Below, piece by piece: positions 1 to 9,271 of a DNA stretch of 64,000 nt. The translations under genes and the position numbers were made by a program. The notes under the pieces were generated by a model. The model made no database searches. It saw only the letters and a program-made list of their open reading frames with translations, and was not told the origin of the DNA. Positions within the stretch are counted from its first letter, which is position 1. Each line of letters starts with the position of its first letter. The DNA comes from Paractinoplanes aksuensis (GTDB lineage Bacteria > Actinomycetota > Actinomycetes > Mycobacteriales > Micromonosporaceae): NCBI RefSeq assembly GCF_024137025.1, contig NZ_JAMYJR010000026.1, forward strand, positions 229,468 to 293,467, in the 5' to 3' direction.

Positions 1-3000
1 CGCGCCGGTCTTCTGCCCGGTCTCGAGGCCGTAGCGCAGGAGCCGCTCGATCTTCTCGGTCATCCGGCGATAGCCCAGCAGTTCCAGGGTGGATCGCAGC
101 AGGTCCTCCTCGGTCAGGCCGGGCTTGACCGCCAGCGCGTTGTGGGCGGCGTTGGCGATCTCCTCGGGCGCGATGTCCTCGAGGCCACGATCACTGCTTT
201 TCTGCGTACGCCGGTAGCCGCGCCACGCCTCGGCGTCGAGCTCCGGCGGCCAGGCGAAGACGGCGGACTCGTGGCTGCGGAACAACTCGGGATCGGCCTG
301 GGACAACACCGCGGCGCGACGGTCGGGGTTCGACTTCGCGAAGCCGAACCGGGCCAGCACCAACCGGGCCAGGCGGTGCTGCTCGACCGGGCCCTCGGCC
401 GCCACCACCTCGCGGATCGCGGTGCGGACCGTCTCCTGAACAGCGGCGTCGCTGCCGAGAAGGTCGAGGTCGGCGCGGTCGCCCAGCGGGGTCGGCACGT
501 ACGGAACGAAAAGGTGTTCCTCGACGACGGCCGGCACTGGCTCGATGGTCGGCTCTGGCTCGATGGCCGGCTCCGGCGCGGCCTGACGGTCCACGGCGCG
601 GTCGACGGCGGCGGTGATGGAGTCGAGGACCGCGGCTCGGTCGCGGATCCAGGCCGGCAGCCAGAACCGCACCACCTCGGGCCAGCCCATGATCAGGTGC
701 AGGAGCCGGGGCGCGTCGTCCCGGTCGGCCACGGTCGGGCGCTTGCCCCACTGCGGCCCGTCGAGCATCACCGCGACCTGCCAGCGCGGCGCTCCCGGCG
801 TACGCACGGCGATGTCGACAGTGAACTCCGACAGCCCGTGACAGGTGGTGACTTCGAGCCCGCGATCGCTCAGGGCGGTCGCCACCTCGTCCCGGATCCG
901 GTCGCGGTTGTGCCGCCGGGTGATCGACAGGTCCCCGAGCCGCTCCGTGCCGACCGCCGCCATCTCGCAGTACGCCCGCAGATGCTGCGTACCGATCGAG
1001 GTCGTGCGGGCCAGGTCGATGTCGCCCGGATCGAACGACGCGAACAGCACGACCTGCCGCCGGGCCCGGGTGATGGCGACGTTGAGCCGTCGTTCCCCGC
1101 CGGTCTGGCTCAGCGGCCCGAAGTTCAGCGGCAGCCTCCCGGTGTCGGGATCGGTGGAGAAGGCCAGCGAGAACAGGATCACGTCACGCTCGTCGCCCTG
1201 GACGTTCTCCAGGTTCTTCACGAAGATCGGCTCGCGCCGGCCCGCCGACACCCGCTCGCGCACCAGGGGATCGCTGTGCTGCTCGAGCCGGTCCAGGATC
1301 TCGTTGCGCTGCTGGAGGTTGAAGGTGACGACGCCGATCGAATGTTCGCGGCCGACCGGATCGTGGACCCGGCGGACGATCTCGGCCACGATCGCCTCGG
1401 CCTCGATTTTGTTGGTGCGGGTGGCCCCACGGTCGTACCGGCCATTGACCCGGCGCCAGTGCACACCGGCCGTGTCGGCCGAGCCCGGCGAGGGCATGCT
1501 CGACAGCTTGCTCTCGTAGTAGTACCGGTTGGAGAAGGCGATCAGCGACTCGTCGTGGCTGCGGTAATGCCACGACAGCCAGCGTTGCGGCAGCCCGGAC
1601 TCCACCGCCTCGCTGAGAATGCTGTCCAGGTCCTCGGGAACCGGGTCCTCTTCGCCCGGCGGCGTGTCGTCGGTGTTCAGCAGCTGCAGGCCCGAGGTGG
1701 GCGGCATCTGGCGGGAGTCACCGACGATGACCGTGGCCCGGCCCCGGCCCATCGCGCCGATCGCTTCCGGCACGCGGATCTGGGAGGCCTCGTCGAAGAT
1801 GACGATGTCGAAGCGGGCCGCGCCCGGGGCCAGGAAGGTCGCCGCGGAGGCGGGACTGACCAGGACGCACGGGGTCAGCGCCAGGATGACGTCGGAGTAC
1901 TGCGTGAACAGCTCGCGGAACGACTTCCCGCCCCGTTTCCGGCGCAGCTCGGTGGCCAGATCGGCGACCCGGCCGCGCCGCTCGGTGGGGCGGAAGGGCC
2001 GGCGGTCGACCAGCACCGAGGGCAAGTGATCGGGCAGGGCGGTCCGCAGCCCGGCGGCGACCTTCTGGAACTGGACGATGTCGTTGTCGTGCCGCACCGG
2101 GTCGAAGTACTCGAGATCGCCCGCGCGCATCCGCTCGGCCAGCGCCGTCCGGGCCAGGCCGCGCCGGTACGCCTCCTCGGCCGTCTCCGCGGAGATCTCG
2201 CCCTGGAGCAACTGCCTGCGGAACGTGGTCAGACCGGCCCGGATCAGGGCGTCGGTGTTGACCAGCAGACCGGCCCACCGTTGCAGGCCCAGCAGCCCGT
2301 CGCCGGCCAGCTCGGCGAGCCAGCGTGCCCCGTCGCGCTGCCAGGAGTCGTACCAGCCCGGTTCGGCCGACCAGGAGGCGAACTCGGCCGGACCGCTGTG
2401 CAGGGCGGTTCGCCAGGCGGCCCAGGCCGCGACGATGCGGTCGACGAGCGTGGGATCGACGCCGGCGGCCAGCACCTCCCACACTTTCGCGTTCTGGCGG
2501 AGTAGGTCGCGGCCGATCACGGCGGCCTGGTGGGCCTGCGCGAGCTGGTCCTCGGCCTGCGCTCCGACGGCGAGCCAGCCGGGCGGCAGCCGGAGTGCGC
2601 CGAGCGCCGCCACCCGCCGGTGGAGGTCGTCGGCGTGCTCCCGCAGCTGCAGCAGTCGCCCGAGCACGTCCGCCACCTGGTCGGGAGGGACCACCTGACC
2701 CTCGTGGACGAACGGGGTGAGTTGATCGGCGACCTTCTGCAGGGCCCGGCGTTTGCCGAACATGCGCTTCGCGGCGTCGACGGCGTCGGCCTGCCACGCC
2801 GGTAGGTCGGGCGCCGCCAGCACGGCCGGCTGGAACAGGGCGAGCTCGGGGCCGTGGTCCCGGCGGACGCGGGCCAGGTCGGCCCGCAGACCGGTGACGG
2901 CTTCGTCCCACCCGGGTTCCATCGCGCGCCGGGTCGAGGCGTGGTCCGGCAGCCGACCGGCGGCCGCCCAGTGCGCGGCGGCCCGGAACGCCTCGAGCTC

Positions 3001-5754
3001 GTCGGGTTCGGCCAGCTCTCGTACGCAATCGGCGAGCCCGGGCTGGGCGAGCAGATCGGCCCGTACGCGCTCCAGGTCCTGGGCGATCTGATGGACCTGG
3101 TCCCGGGTCAGGTCGCCGACGGCGCGCAGCCCGCTGAGTGACCACGGATGATCGCGCCGCAGCCGCGCCGACCGGGCCACGGCCGCGAAGTCCTGCAGAT
3201 GGTGCTCGACCTGGTCCCGGTAAGCGGCCGCCACCTCGAGATACGCGGGCGGTACGTCCGCCGTGGGACCTTCGCCGTACGTCAGAACCGCCTCGAACGC
3301 CGACCAGGCGGTCAGCCCCGCGCCGTTGGCCGCGTGCAACCGCTCGGGATAGCGCGCCAGGGTCGACAACTTCGTCCGGTACGCGGTCTCGACGGCCGTC
3401 CACGCCGTGCCGTCGCCCCGGTCGTCCTGCTCCAGGGCCAGGGTCAACTGCTCGCGGATCGCCTCGATCGACTGCGTACGGCCGTGCAGGTCGAGGCCGA
3501 ACGGCGCCAGCCCGATCGAGGTGAGCCGCCCCTTCACCACTTCCAGCGCCGCCTGCTTCTCGGCCACGAAGAGCACGGTCCGGCCGCTCGCGACGGCGGT
3601 CGCGATCAGATTGGTGATCGTCTGGGACTTGCCGGTGCCGGGCGGTCCCTCCAGGACGAACGAGTAGCCCCGTTTGGCCAGCTCGACCGCCTGCATCTGG
3701 GACCCGTCGGCCGGGATCGGCAGGTGCAGGCGGCTCTCGTCGATGACGACCGCCGACGGGTCGCCGGCCGGGTCGTCGAACGTCGCCCCGGTCGATTCGA
3801 CCAGGTGCCGCACGACCGGGCTCTCCATGAAGACCGGCCAGTGGTCCCGCAGGTCACGCCAGAGCTGGAAGGTGGAGAACTGGAGCAGGCGCAGGCTCGC
3901 GGTCTCGTCGATGCGGTAGTTGAGCCGATTGCCCACCAGGTTGTCGCGGATCGCCGCCAGCGTGGCCGGGATGTCGATCCCGTGCTCGTCCCGAAGCGGG
4001 TTCTCGAGCTCGTTGATCTTGACGCCGTGCCGGACCCGCAGCCACTCGACCAGGCACTGGTTGGGCGAGGCGAGCTGGGTTCCGTCGACGACCAGGCTGT
4101 ACGGCTGGTGGCCGACACCCCCGTCGATCCGGACCGGAAGCAGGAAGAGCGGTGCGTACGCCTCGGAGCCGTTGGGTTTCGGGTGGACCAGGGTGCCGAT
4201 GGTCAGGTAGAGGTAGTTGCTGCCCGTCTCCTGCTCCATCGTGCGCGCTTCACGCTGCAGTCCGCGCATGGCGCTGCGGTACCGCTTCTCGTCCACCGCG
4301 CCATAGATCCGCAGGTCGTCGCGTAGCTGCCCGATCAGCGTCTCCGGATCCAGGTCTTGCGCGCCCCGAGCGCCCGCCAGCTGGTGGATGTGGCTGATCT
4401 GGTCGTGGGGGATCACTTCCAGCCGTTTCCCGGCGTGGACGAGGTCGTCGAGCAGGGCCAGCGCCCCGGCCGGCACATGCAGCTGAAGTCCCTTGCCGCG
4501 GGCCGGAAGGCTCAGCAGCGGATTGCGCAGGCTCAGGTCGAGCAGGGCCCGCTTCCACTGCTGGATGCGCGGCGGGGACTCGTCGTTCTCCTGCGGAACG
4601 GCCTCGTCGGCCGCCTGCTCGTCCAGCCGGTCCCGGGCGGCTCCGGGCGGCAGTTCGATCGAGACCCGGGCTGGGGCGCCGGTGTCCACGGGCACCGGGA
4701 GCTGCGGCAGCGAATCCCGGGTGGGCAGAGGGCGTACGCCATTGCAGTGGGCACTGTGGACGTCGATGACCCCCAGCAGGGTGCCGCGCGGTTTGCGGAA
4801 ATGGGTGAGACCGGCCCGGACGGCCCGGGTGAAATCGAGCGACTCGGAACCGGGACCCGTGGCCGTGACCTCCACCGGCACCGCCCGCCCGGACTCGACC
4901 ATCGAGATGAGCAGGTTCTCCTCGGTCACCACCGGCGCCGGCAGGTGGCTCTCGGCGGCCAGGAAGCCCGCGAAGGCGTGCCCTCTGATCATCCAGATGA
5001 GCGGTCGCAGGCCGGCTTGCTCCAGGCAGGCGGCGTAGGTGACGGACATGTCGACGCAGTTGCCGAGGCGGCTCTCCAGGACGGCCGCCGTGGTCCGGAT
5101 CTTCTGCCCGGTGTTCTCGAACGACGCCGGGAGCCCGCGGTAGTGGATGCCGAGCTGACGAAGCGCCTCGTACACGGCCCCGGCGATCTGGGCCGCCCGT
5201 TTCGACCCGTTCTGGTAACCCTCCATGGACCCGGATCCGGTGGTGGCGACCAGGATCTGACCGGCCGACCGCAGCACGGCGTCGACCGCTTCCGTGTTGG
5301 GCTGCACAAAGGCGGCCAGCGAGTCGTAGAGCAGCGGATGGTTGAACCACTCGTCGTGAGCCAGCGCCCGCGACGGGACGGACGCCACGAAATCCGGGTG
5401 GCCGAGCCGGGCGACGTTGATCCGGTAGTCGACGGGGAAGGCCTCGTTCGCGTTCCGCAGCACCGCCGTGTCCGGCCCGAACGAGCCGAGGTGATCCCAG
5501 GCCACGGCCGCGCCGGGCGAGATCTCGGGCACGTCGTCGTGCCAGGCCTCGCCCAACGGCCCGTCGGGCCCGATGATGTCCAGCCGCACCTCGAGCCGCT
5601 GAGCCGGCTCCGAGGCCGCATTTCCGATCAGAAGCTGGCGTACGGGGGCGACCCGGTTGTGCACGAGGGCCAGGTTGATGGCCGGCTGGAGCAGCAGATG
5701 AACTTCCAGCCCGGGGGCGTGCAGCACCACCGGTGTGAAAACGTCGTGGGTCAC
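1..5754 (-). CDS. Giant DUF4011/SF1 helicase/Vsr-like nuclease protein, Hhe-type defence family (3' end outside window)
   Basis: The reading frame is open from the GTG at 5754 to base 1 (1918 codons, no stop), so the C-terminus lies outside the window. A GAGAGGG ribosome site sits just upstream of the GTG. Seen in order: an N-terminal region with a transglutaminase-like Cys-His pair (GNCVD, C233; GHAF, H259); the DUF4011 motif WKRALLDLSLRNPLLSL from W400; Walker A GPPGTGKSQT (K709); Walker B FDEAS (D1321-E1322); SF1 helicase C-terminal motifs (VQGDERDVI, NVAITRARR); a Vsr/REase-like stretch with WQVAVMLDG; and a DUF3320-like tail. This order matches the DUF4011-helicase-Vsr proteins reported as antiphage (Hhe); the defence role here is inferred. 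It probably translocates on and cuts foreign nucleic acid in the cytoplasm. No partner gene is visible on its upstream side, where a sigma-factor gene diverges. Confidence 0.9.
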   Translation of the reverse strand, partial: MTHDVFTPVVLHAPGLEVHLLLQPAINLALVHNRVAPVRQLLIGNAASEPAQRLEVRLDIIGPDGPLGEAWHDDVPEISPGAAVAWDHLGSFGPDTAVLRNANEAFPVDYRINVARLGHPDFVASVPSRALAHDEWFNHPLLYDSLAAFVQPNTEAVDAVLRSAGQILVATTGSGSMEGYQNGSKRAAQIAGAVYEALRQLGIHYRGLPASFENTGQKIRTTAAVLESRLGNCVDMSVTYAACLEQAGLRPLIWMIRGHAFAGFLAAESHLPAPVVTEENLLISMVESGRAVPVEVTATGPGSESLDFTRAVRAGLTHFRKPRGTLLGVIDVHSAHCNGVRPLPTRDSLPQLPVPVDTGAPARVSIELPPGAARDRLDEQAADEAVPQENDESPPRIQQWKRALLDLSLRNPLLSLPARGKGLQLHVPAGALALLDDLVHAGKRLEVIPHDQISHIHQLAGARGAQDLDPETLIGQLRDDLRIYGAVDEKRYRSAMRGLQREARTMEQETGSNYLYLTIGTLVHPKPNGSEAYAPLFLLPVRIDGGVGHQPYSLVVDGTQLASPNQCLVEWLRVRHGVKINELENPLRDEHGIDIPATLAAIRDNLVGNRLNYRIDETASLRLLQFSTFQLWRDLRDHWPVFMESPVVRHLVESTGATFDDPAGDPSAVVIDESRLHLPIPADGSQMQAVELAKRGYSFVLEGPPGTGKSQTITNLIATAVASGRTVLFVAEKQAALEVVKGRLTSIGLAPFGLDLHGRTQSIEAIREQLTLALEQDDRGDGTAWTAVETAYRTKLSTLARYPERLHAANGAGLTAWSAFEAVLTYGEGPTADVPPAYLEVAAAYRDQVEHHLQDFAAVARSARLRRDHPWSLSGLRAVGDLTRDQVHQIAQDLERVRADLLAQPGLADCVRELAEPDELEAFRAAAHWAAAGRLPDHASTRRAMEPGWDEAVTGLRADLARVRRDHGPELALFQPAVLAAPDLPAWQADAVDAAKRMFGKRRALQKVADQLTPFVHEGQVVPPDQVADVLGRLLQLREHADDLHRRVAALGALRLPPGWLAVGAQAEDQLAQAHQAAVIGRDLLRQNAKVWEVLAAGVDPTLVDRIVAAWAAWRTALHSGPAEFASWSAEPGWYDSWQRDGARWLAELAGDGLLGLQRWAGLLVNTDALIRAGLTTFRRQLLQGEISAETAEEAYRRGLARTALAERMRAGDLEYFDPVRHDNDIVQFQKVAAGLRTALPDHLPSVLVDRRPFRPTERRGRVADLATELRRKRGGKSFRELFTQYSDVILALTPCVLVSPASAATFLAPGAARFDIVIFDEASQIRVPEAIGAMGRGRATVIVGDSRQMPPTSGLQLLNTDDTPPGEEDPVPEDLDSILSEAVESGLPQRWLSWHYRSHDESLIAFSNRYYYESKLSSMPSPGSADTAGVHWRRVNGRYDRGATRTNKIEAEAIVAEIVRRVHDPVGREHSIGVVTFNLQQRNEILDRLEQHSDPLVRERVSAGRREPIFVKNLENVQGDERDVILFSLAFSTDPDTGRLPLNFGPLSQTGGERRLNVAITRARRQVVLFASFDPGDIDLARTTSIGTQHLRAYCEMAAVGTERLGDLSITRRHNRDRIRDEVATALSDRGLEVTTCHGLSEFTVDIAVRTPGAPRWQVAVMLDGPQWGKRPTVADRDDAPRLLHLIMGWPEVVRFWLPAWIRDRAAVLDSITAAVDRAVDRQAAPEPAIEPEPTIEPVPAVVEEHLFVPYVPTPLGDRADLDLLGSDAAVQETVRTAIREVVAAEGPVEQHRLARLVLARFGFAKSNPDRRAAVLSQADPELFRSHESAVFAWPPELDAEAWRGYRRTQKSSDRGLEDIAPEEIANAAHNALAVKPGLTEEDLLRSTLELLGYRRMTEKIERLLRYGLETGQKTGA

Positions 5755-5864
5755 GCGAGCCCTCTCGCCGGCCAGATCGTGATCTCAGCGTGCCCCAAAT
5801 CGGGCGTTGTCCGGGCGTATTCCCGCACATCGGCGTCTTGACTTCGGCGCGGATGATGGGCGCC

Positions 5865-6416
5865 ATGCAACCTGGCTGGTGGGGCGATCGTCATCGGGAT
5901 GTGAGACGAGACAGAGACGAGCAGTTCCACGATTTCGTGGTGAGCCGGCGCCCTCGCCTTCTCCATACGGCGACCCTGCTGACCGCGGGCGACACCCACC
6001 TGGCGGAAGACCTGGTCCAGGCCGCGCTGACGAAGCTGTACGTGGCCTGGCCGGCCTTCCAGCGCGCGGACAACCCCGACGGCTACGTGCGCCGGGTGCT
6101 GGTCAACGCGCTGATCGACGAGAAGCGACGGGTCTGGCGGCACCGCGAGCGCAGCATGGCCGTACTGCCCGACGTCGCGGGTGCCGTGCCGGCCGGCGCC
6201 GGGGTGGCCGGTGAGGCCGTCAAGCAGGCACTACGCGAGCTCCCGCCCCGCATGCGGGCGGCCGTGGTGTTCCGCTACTTCTACGACCTCGACGTGGCAG
6301 CGACGGCGGACGCGCTCAGCTGCTCGGAGGGCAACGTCAAAAGCCAGACCGCGCGGGGTCTGGAACGTCTCCGAGCCGCCCTTCCCACCTTTTCCAGCCA
6401 GGGAGCCACCCCATGA
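5865..6416 (+). CDS. SigE-family ECF RNA polymerase sigma factor
   Basis: A short sigma-70 family protein with region 2 (HLAEDLVQAALTKLYVAW; DNPDGYVRRVLVN) and a region 4 helix-turn-helix (ALSCSEGNVKSQTARGLERL), the layout of the actinobacterial SigE-type ECF subfamily (usually about 165-180 aa). It would direct RNA polymerase to a small regulon under a membrane or cytoplasmic signal. The start is uncertain: ATG 5865 gives 183 residues, GTG 5901 would give 171 and begin MRRDRDEQF, the usual family N-terminus; neither has a strong ribosome site. The next gene overlaps it by four bases (ATGA), so the two are translationally coupled, as expected of a sigma factor and its controlling partner. It diverges from the helicase gene. 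Confidence 0.9.
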   Translation: MQPGWWGDRHRDVRRDRDEQFHDFVVSRRPRLLHTATLLTAGDTHLAEDLVQAALTKLYVAWPAFQRADNPDGYVRRVLVNALIDEKRRVWRHRERSMAVLPDVAGAVPAGAGVAGEAVKQALRELPPRMRAAVVFRYFYDLDVAATADALSCSEGNVKSQTARGLERLRAALPTFSSQGATP

Positions 6417-7108
6417 ACGACCTGCGTGACCACCTCCAGCAGATCGCCGGTCCGATCCCCGCCGCCACCGACGAGCAGATCGCGGCCGACCTGACCCGCG
6501 GCCGCCGCGCCCTGCGCCGCCGCCGGGTCGTCCAGGCCTGCACCGGCTCGGCCTTCGGGATCGCCGCGCTGGCCGCCGCCATCGCGATCGCCACCAGCAC
6601 CACCGGCGCCCCGCCGGCCCCTTCGTCGCCGGACCGGATCACCGCCTCGGTCCAGCTGGTCGCCTACAAGGGCGAGCAGCCCAAGGGCTTCACGGTCGAC
6701 AAGGTGCCGGACGGCTGGTTCGTGCAGACCAGCGAGCTCGGCTACGTGACGATCGCCCCCGACAAGGCCAAGAACCCCGGCCCCGACGTCGACCCGTCGG
6801 CCGACCCGGTCTACAACAAGGACTCGTTCGTCGACAAAATCGCCGTCATGCTCGAGTCCAAGGACCAGAGCGGACCCGGCCGCGAAGGCAAGACCGTGAA
6901 GGTCGGCGACCGCGACGGCATCCTGGTCAAGAGCTTGGAAAAGCCCGACGCGAACGGCGACAGCGGCTGGACCCTCTGGGTCAAGCAGCCGAACGGCATC
7001 TACCTGCTCGTCCAGGTCTGGCAGGGCCTGGGCCTCACCGAATCCCAGATCGTCGAACTGGGCGCCGGCGTCCACGTCGAAAAAGACGCCGTCCAGGGCG
7101 TCGGCTGA
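6413..7108 (+). CDS. Membrane-anchored partner of the SigE-type sigma factor (putative anti-sigma)
   Basis: 231 residues. The first 45 are basic and charged (GRRALRRRR), followed by one hydrophobic segment at about residues 47-61 (FGIAALAAAIAIAT) and an outer domain of about 160 residues with no family I recognise. The cytosolic N-tail, single membrane span and external domain fit an ECF anti-sigma factor or its co-sensor, but no zinc-binding HxxxCxxC motif is present. The role therefore rests on the four-base overlap with the sigma gene upstream and on topology. The external part is rich in Asp/Lys and ends GAGVHVEKDAVQGVG. Confidence 0.8.
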   Translation: MNDLRDHLQQIAGPIPAATDEQIAADLTRGRRALRRRRVVQACTGSAFGIAALAAAIAIATSTTGAPPAPSSPDRITASVQLVAYKGEQPKGFTVDKVPDGWFVQTSELGYVTIAPDKAKNPGPDVDPSADPVYNKDSFVDKIAVMLESKDQSGPGREGKTVKVGDRDGILVKSLEKPDANGDSGWTLWVKQPNGIYLLVQVWQGLGLTESQIVELGAGVHVEKDAVQGVG

Positions 7109-7178
7109 CCTTTTCTCACCCCCGGCGAGCGGCTCGTGACCTCCCGGTCGCGGGCCGTTCGCGCTACATTCCGGCACC

Positions 7179-8018
7179 ATGACGATCGGTGCGGCGGAAC
7201 GGGCCAGTGAGTTGGTGGCGGCTGTGCGTGACGATCCCGCCCAACGTCTCCGGTTGGCCGCCGCCTTCTACGAGGAGCGTGGCATCCGGTCGTACCGGAG
7301 GGCCGAAGTAGCCTTTATGAAATGGCAGATCCGGTGCGGGGTGCTGCGGGCGGACGGCGGCAGCCCGTGGTGGCGGGCCGTGAACGCATCGCTGCTGCGG
7401 GACGCGGCCGAGGCCGATCTGCTTTTCCACGGCGATCCGGGGTCGCCGAGCAATCGCAGCGTGGGTTTCTGGCTCGCGTTTCTGCGCGAGCCGGCGCCGG
7501 AGCGTTGGTATCGGGCGCACAACTCCAGCATCGTCGGCGGCTATCTGCGGCATCGGGATCTGGTGGCGGGGGAGGGGCCGCTCGAGCGCTTCTTCATGGA
7601 TGTGGCTCTGCTCCGGGTGCTTTACGCCCACTGCCTTCTTGTACGACCGAAGCTCGCGCTCGGAAAGCTGGCCGTGCTCGGCCGTCTGCTCGGCGACCCG
7701 CGCCGACGCGGCGCCGACCTGTTCCTCTCGCTCAAAGACGTATTGCCCGACGTGTATCCGCTCGAAAAAATCGGCATCGACGAGGTGCTGGCCGACGAGA
7801 ACTACTTGTCCCGCATCGTCGACTACGGCGTCATCGTGCCGAGAATCCCCCAGCTGTGCGCCCACGCCGCCGACGATCTGGGCGAGCCGGGACTGGCCGG
7901 CCTGTGCCGCGACGGGTTCCCGGTCTACGCCTGGCCGTATGAGGAACGGCAGGTCTGGCGTACGGACAAGTCCCCGTTCGCCATCGGTCTGGCCCACGCG
8001 CTGACCCGCTCACAGTGA
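7179..8018 (+). CDS. Conserved hypothetical protein, 279 aa
   Basis: A soluble, mostly helical protein without signal peptide or membrane segment. Notable stretches are FYEERGIRSYRRAEVAFMKW near the N-terminus, NSSIVGGYLRHRDLVAGEG in the middle, and VYAWPYEERQVWRTDKSPF near the end. The RSYRRAE and FMKWQIR stretches could be helical, but I do not recognise a family and assign no function. It begins 70 bp after the sigma-factor pair with no clear ribosome site, and its last nine bases overlap the 3' end of the convergent coiled-coil gene. Codon use matches its neighbours, so the gene looks native. Confidence 0.8.
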   Translation: MTIGAAERASELVAAVRDDPAQRLRLAAAFYEERGIRSYRRAEVAFMKWQIRCGVLRADGGSPWWRAVNASLLRDAAEADLLFHGDPGSPSNRSVGFWLAFLREPAPERWYRAHNSSIVGGYLRHRDLVAGEGPLERFFMDVALLRVLYAHCLLVRPKLALGKLAVLGRLLGDPRRRGADLFLSLKDVLPDVYPLEKIGIDEVLADENYLSRIVDYGVIVPRIPQLCAHAADDLGEPGLAGLCRDGFPVYAWPYEERQVWRTDKSPFAIGLAHALTRSQ

Positions 8019-8699
8019 CTCGTGCGCGGCCCGCAGCGCAGCCACCCGCACCTGCTCGGCATCGTCCCGCCACCGGCCGATCTCTCTGATCGCCGCCTCC
8101 AACTGCACCCGCAATTCGCGCGGCTGCCTCATGGCGGGCCCATGCCCGACCGGCGGCGGTGATTCGCCGACGGCCTGAGCGGCCCGCTCGATCGTCCGCC
8201 GCAGACCCGGCACTTGCCGGCGCATTTCCTGGAGCAGCTCAGTTCGCTGCTGGCGAGCCATTTCATCCTCTCTGGACTCGCTGAGCTTGAGGGTGGACGA
8301 GATCTGCCAGCGTAACTTTTCACAGGCGCTCAGAGCTTTGTCGCACACACCGACCGCCTCGGCGCGCGCCCGATAACCCGGATCGTCCCGGAACAGCAGC
8401 GGATCGAGCAGCCCGTCGATCCGCTCCGCGTACTTGGCGTATTTGGCTTCGGCCTCGGCCAGCGCTTTCCCCGCCGTCTTGTGGGCCTCCCGAGACTGCC
8501 GAAACCTTTGCGTACGCCCGTCGTCGGCACTGAACAGCCCGCCGAGCACTCTGTCCCGCCAGTCCGTGCTGCCGGCCGATTCGGTCAGCCCTTGCGCGGC
8601 CGCCTCAAAACTGAGCCGGGCGGCCGCCAGTTCTTTCTGAGCCGCCCGCAACGACACAAGGTGCGGCGCCAACAGGAGGCGATCCCGGTCGCTCAGCAC
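8010..8699 (-). CDS. Coiled-coil hypothetical protein, 229 aa
   Basis: Rich in Ala, Glu, Arg and Leu with long heptad-like helices (about residues 15-35, 65-110 and 120-220), so probably an elongated helical cytoplasmic protein. There is no signal peptide, enzyme motif or recognisable domain. The GTG start lies inside the end of the upstream kinase gene (GTGCTGA overlap of seven bases), so it is the third gene of an overlapping asparaginase-kinase-coiled-coil operon and is probably made in proportion to the kinase. Function unknown. Confidence 0.8.
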   Translation of the reverse strand: MLSDRDRLLLAPHLVSLRAAQKELAAARLSFEAAAQGLTESAGSTDWRDRVLGGLFSADDGRTQRFRQSREAHKTAGKALAEAEAKYAKYAERIDGLLDPLLFRDDPGYRARAEAVGVCDKALSACEKLRWQISSTLKLSESREDEMARQQRTELLQEMRRQVPGLRRTIERAAQAVGESPPPVGHGPAMRQPRELRVQLEAAIREIGRWRDDAEQVRVAALRAAHESL

Positions 8700-9271
8700 T
8701 CACCCAAAGTACTGCGCCGAATCTCGTCGCACCGCACGCACGTCACCGGGCAAGGCGTCAAAGGCGGCACATCAGAAAGCCCGGAGATCACCTCCACGGC
8801 CGCCGCCAGACTGACGTCCTCGCCGATCACCCGTTCGCCGGGCACACCCAGCAGATCCATCGGCGTGTACCAGGAACGCATCTGCTCGGCGCTGACCGGA
8901 ATCGGCTCGGCCCGCCCCTCGTGCCGGCGCACCGTCTCGGCAAAAGAGACTTCCATCCAGTACGCGAACACCGCCCCCGAATGGTCGGCGATCAGTTCCC
9001 GCAGCGGCCGGCCGTACTGACCGGTGTGCAGAATCCCTTCCAGCACCACGTGATACCCGTGCCCGAGCGCCTCGCGAACCATCGTGGTGATGAACGCCGG
9101 CGCCACCGCATCCATCCCGTCGCCACCGTGTTCCCGCAGCATCACCCGGCGCACGTAGTCCTGCTCGATCAGAGCGCACCCACGCCCGTACCGCCGCCGG
9201 ACTTCCCGAGCCGTGGTCGTCTTCCCGCTGCCACTGTTGCCGCGAATGACCACCAGGGTCGGCTCAACCAT
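8693..9271 (-). CDS. P-loop kinase-like ATPase (zeta-toxin/AAA_33 type)
   Basis: 192 residues starting MVEPTLVVIRGNSGSGKTTT; this start is chosen because it overlaps the asparaginase stop by eight bases and leads straight into the P-loop (Walker A GNSGSGKTT). A DxD-like aspartate follows in LIEQDYVRR, then a hydrophobic beta strand VVLEGILHT, a YWMEVSFAETVRRHEGR lid region with arginines, and a late SWYTPMDLLG. This is the fold of small phosphotransferases such as zeta toxins, chloramphenicol phosphotransferase and polynucleotide-kinase-like proteins; the substrate cannot be read from sequence. The C-terminal CPVTCVRCDE cysteines could bind metal. It is co-transcribed with an asparaginase and a coiled-coil protein. 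Confidence 0.85.
   Translation of the reverse strand: MVEPTLVVIRGNSGSGKTTTAREVRRRYGRGCALIEQDYVRRVMLREHGGDGMDAVAPAFITTMVREALGHGYHVVLEGILHTGQYGRPLRELIADHSGAVFAYWMEVSFAETVRRHEGRAEPIPVSAEQMRSWYTPMDLLGVPGERVIGEDVSLAAAVEVISGLSDVPPLTPCPVTCVRCDEIRRSTLGEC

Noticed and set aside
142..2505. Long plus-strand open frame of 787 codons
   Set aside because: It is antisense to the helicase gene; the minus strand codes a continuous protein with helicase motifs here, while this frame gives low-complexity Arg/Gly/Asp-rich sequence.
1718..3403. Minus-strand open frame of 561 codons inside the helicase gene
   Set aside because: Out of frame with the helicase motifs and made of Arg/Gly/Pro-rich filler; a shadow caused by high GC.
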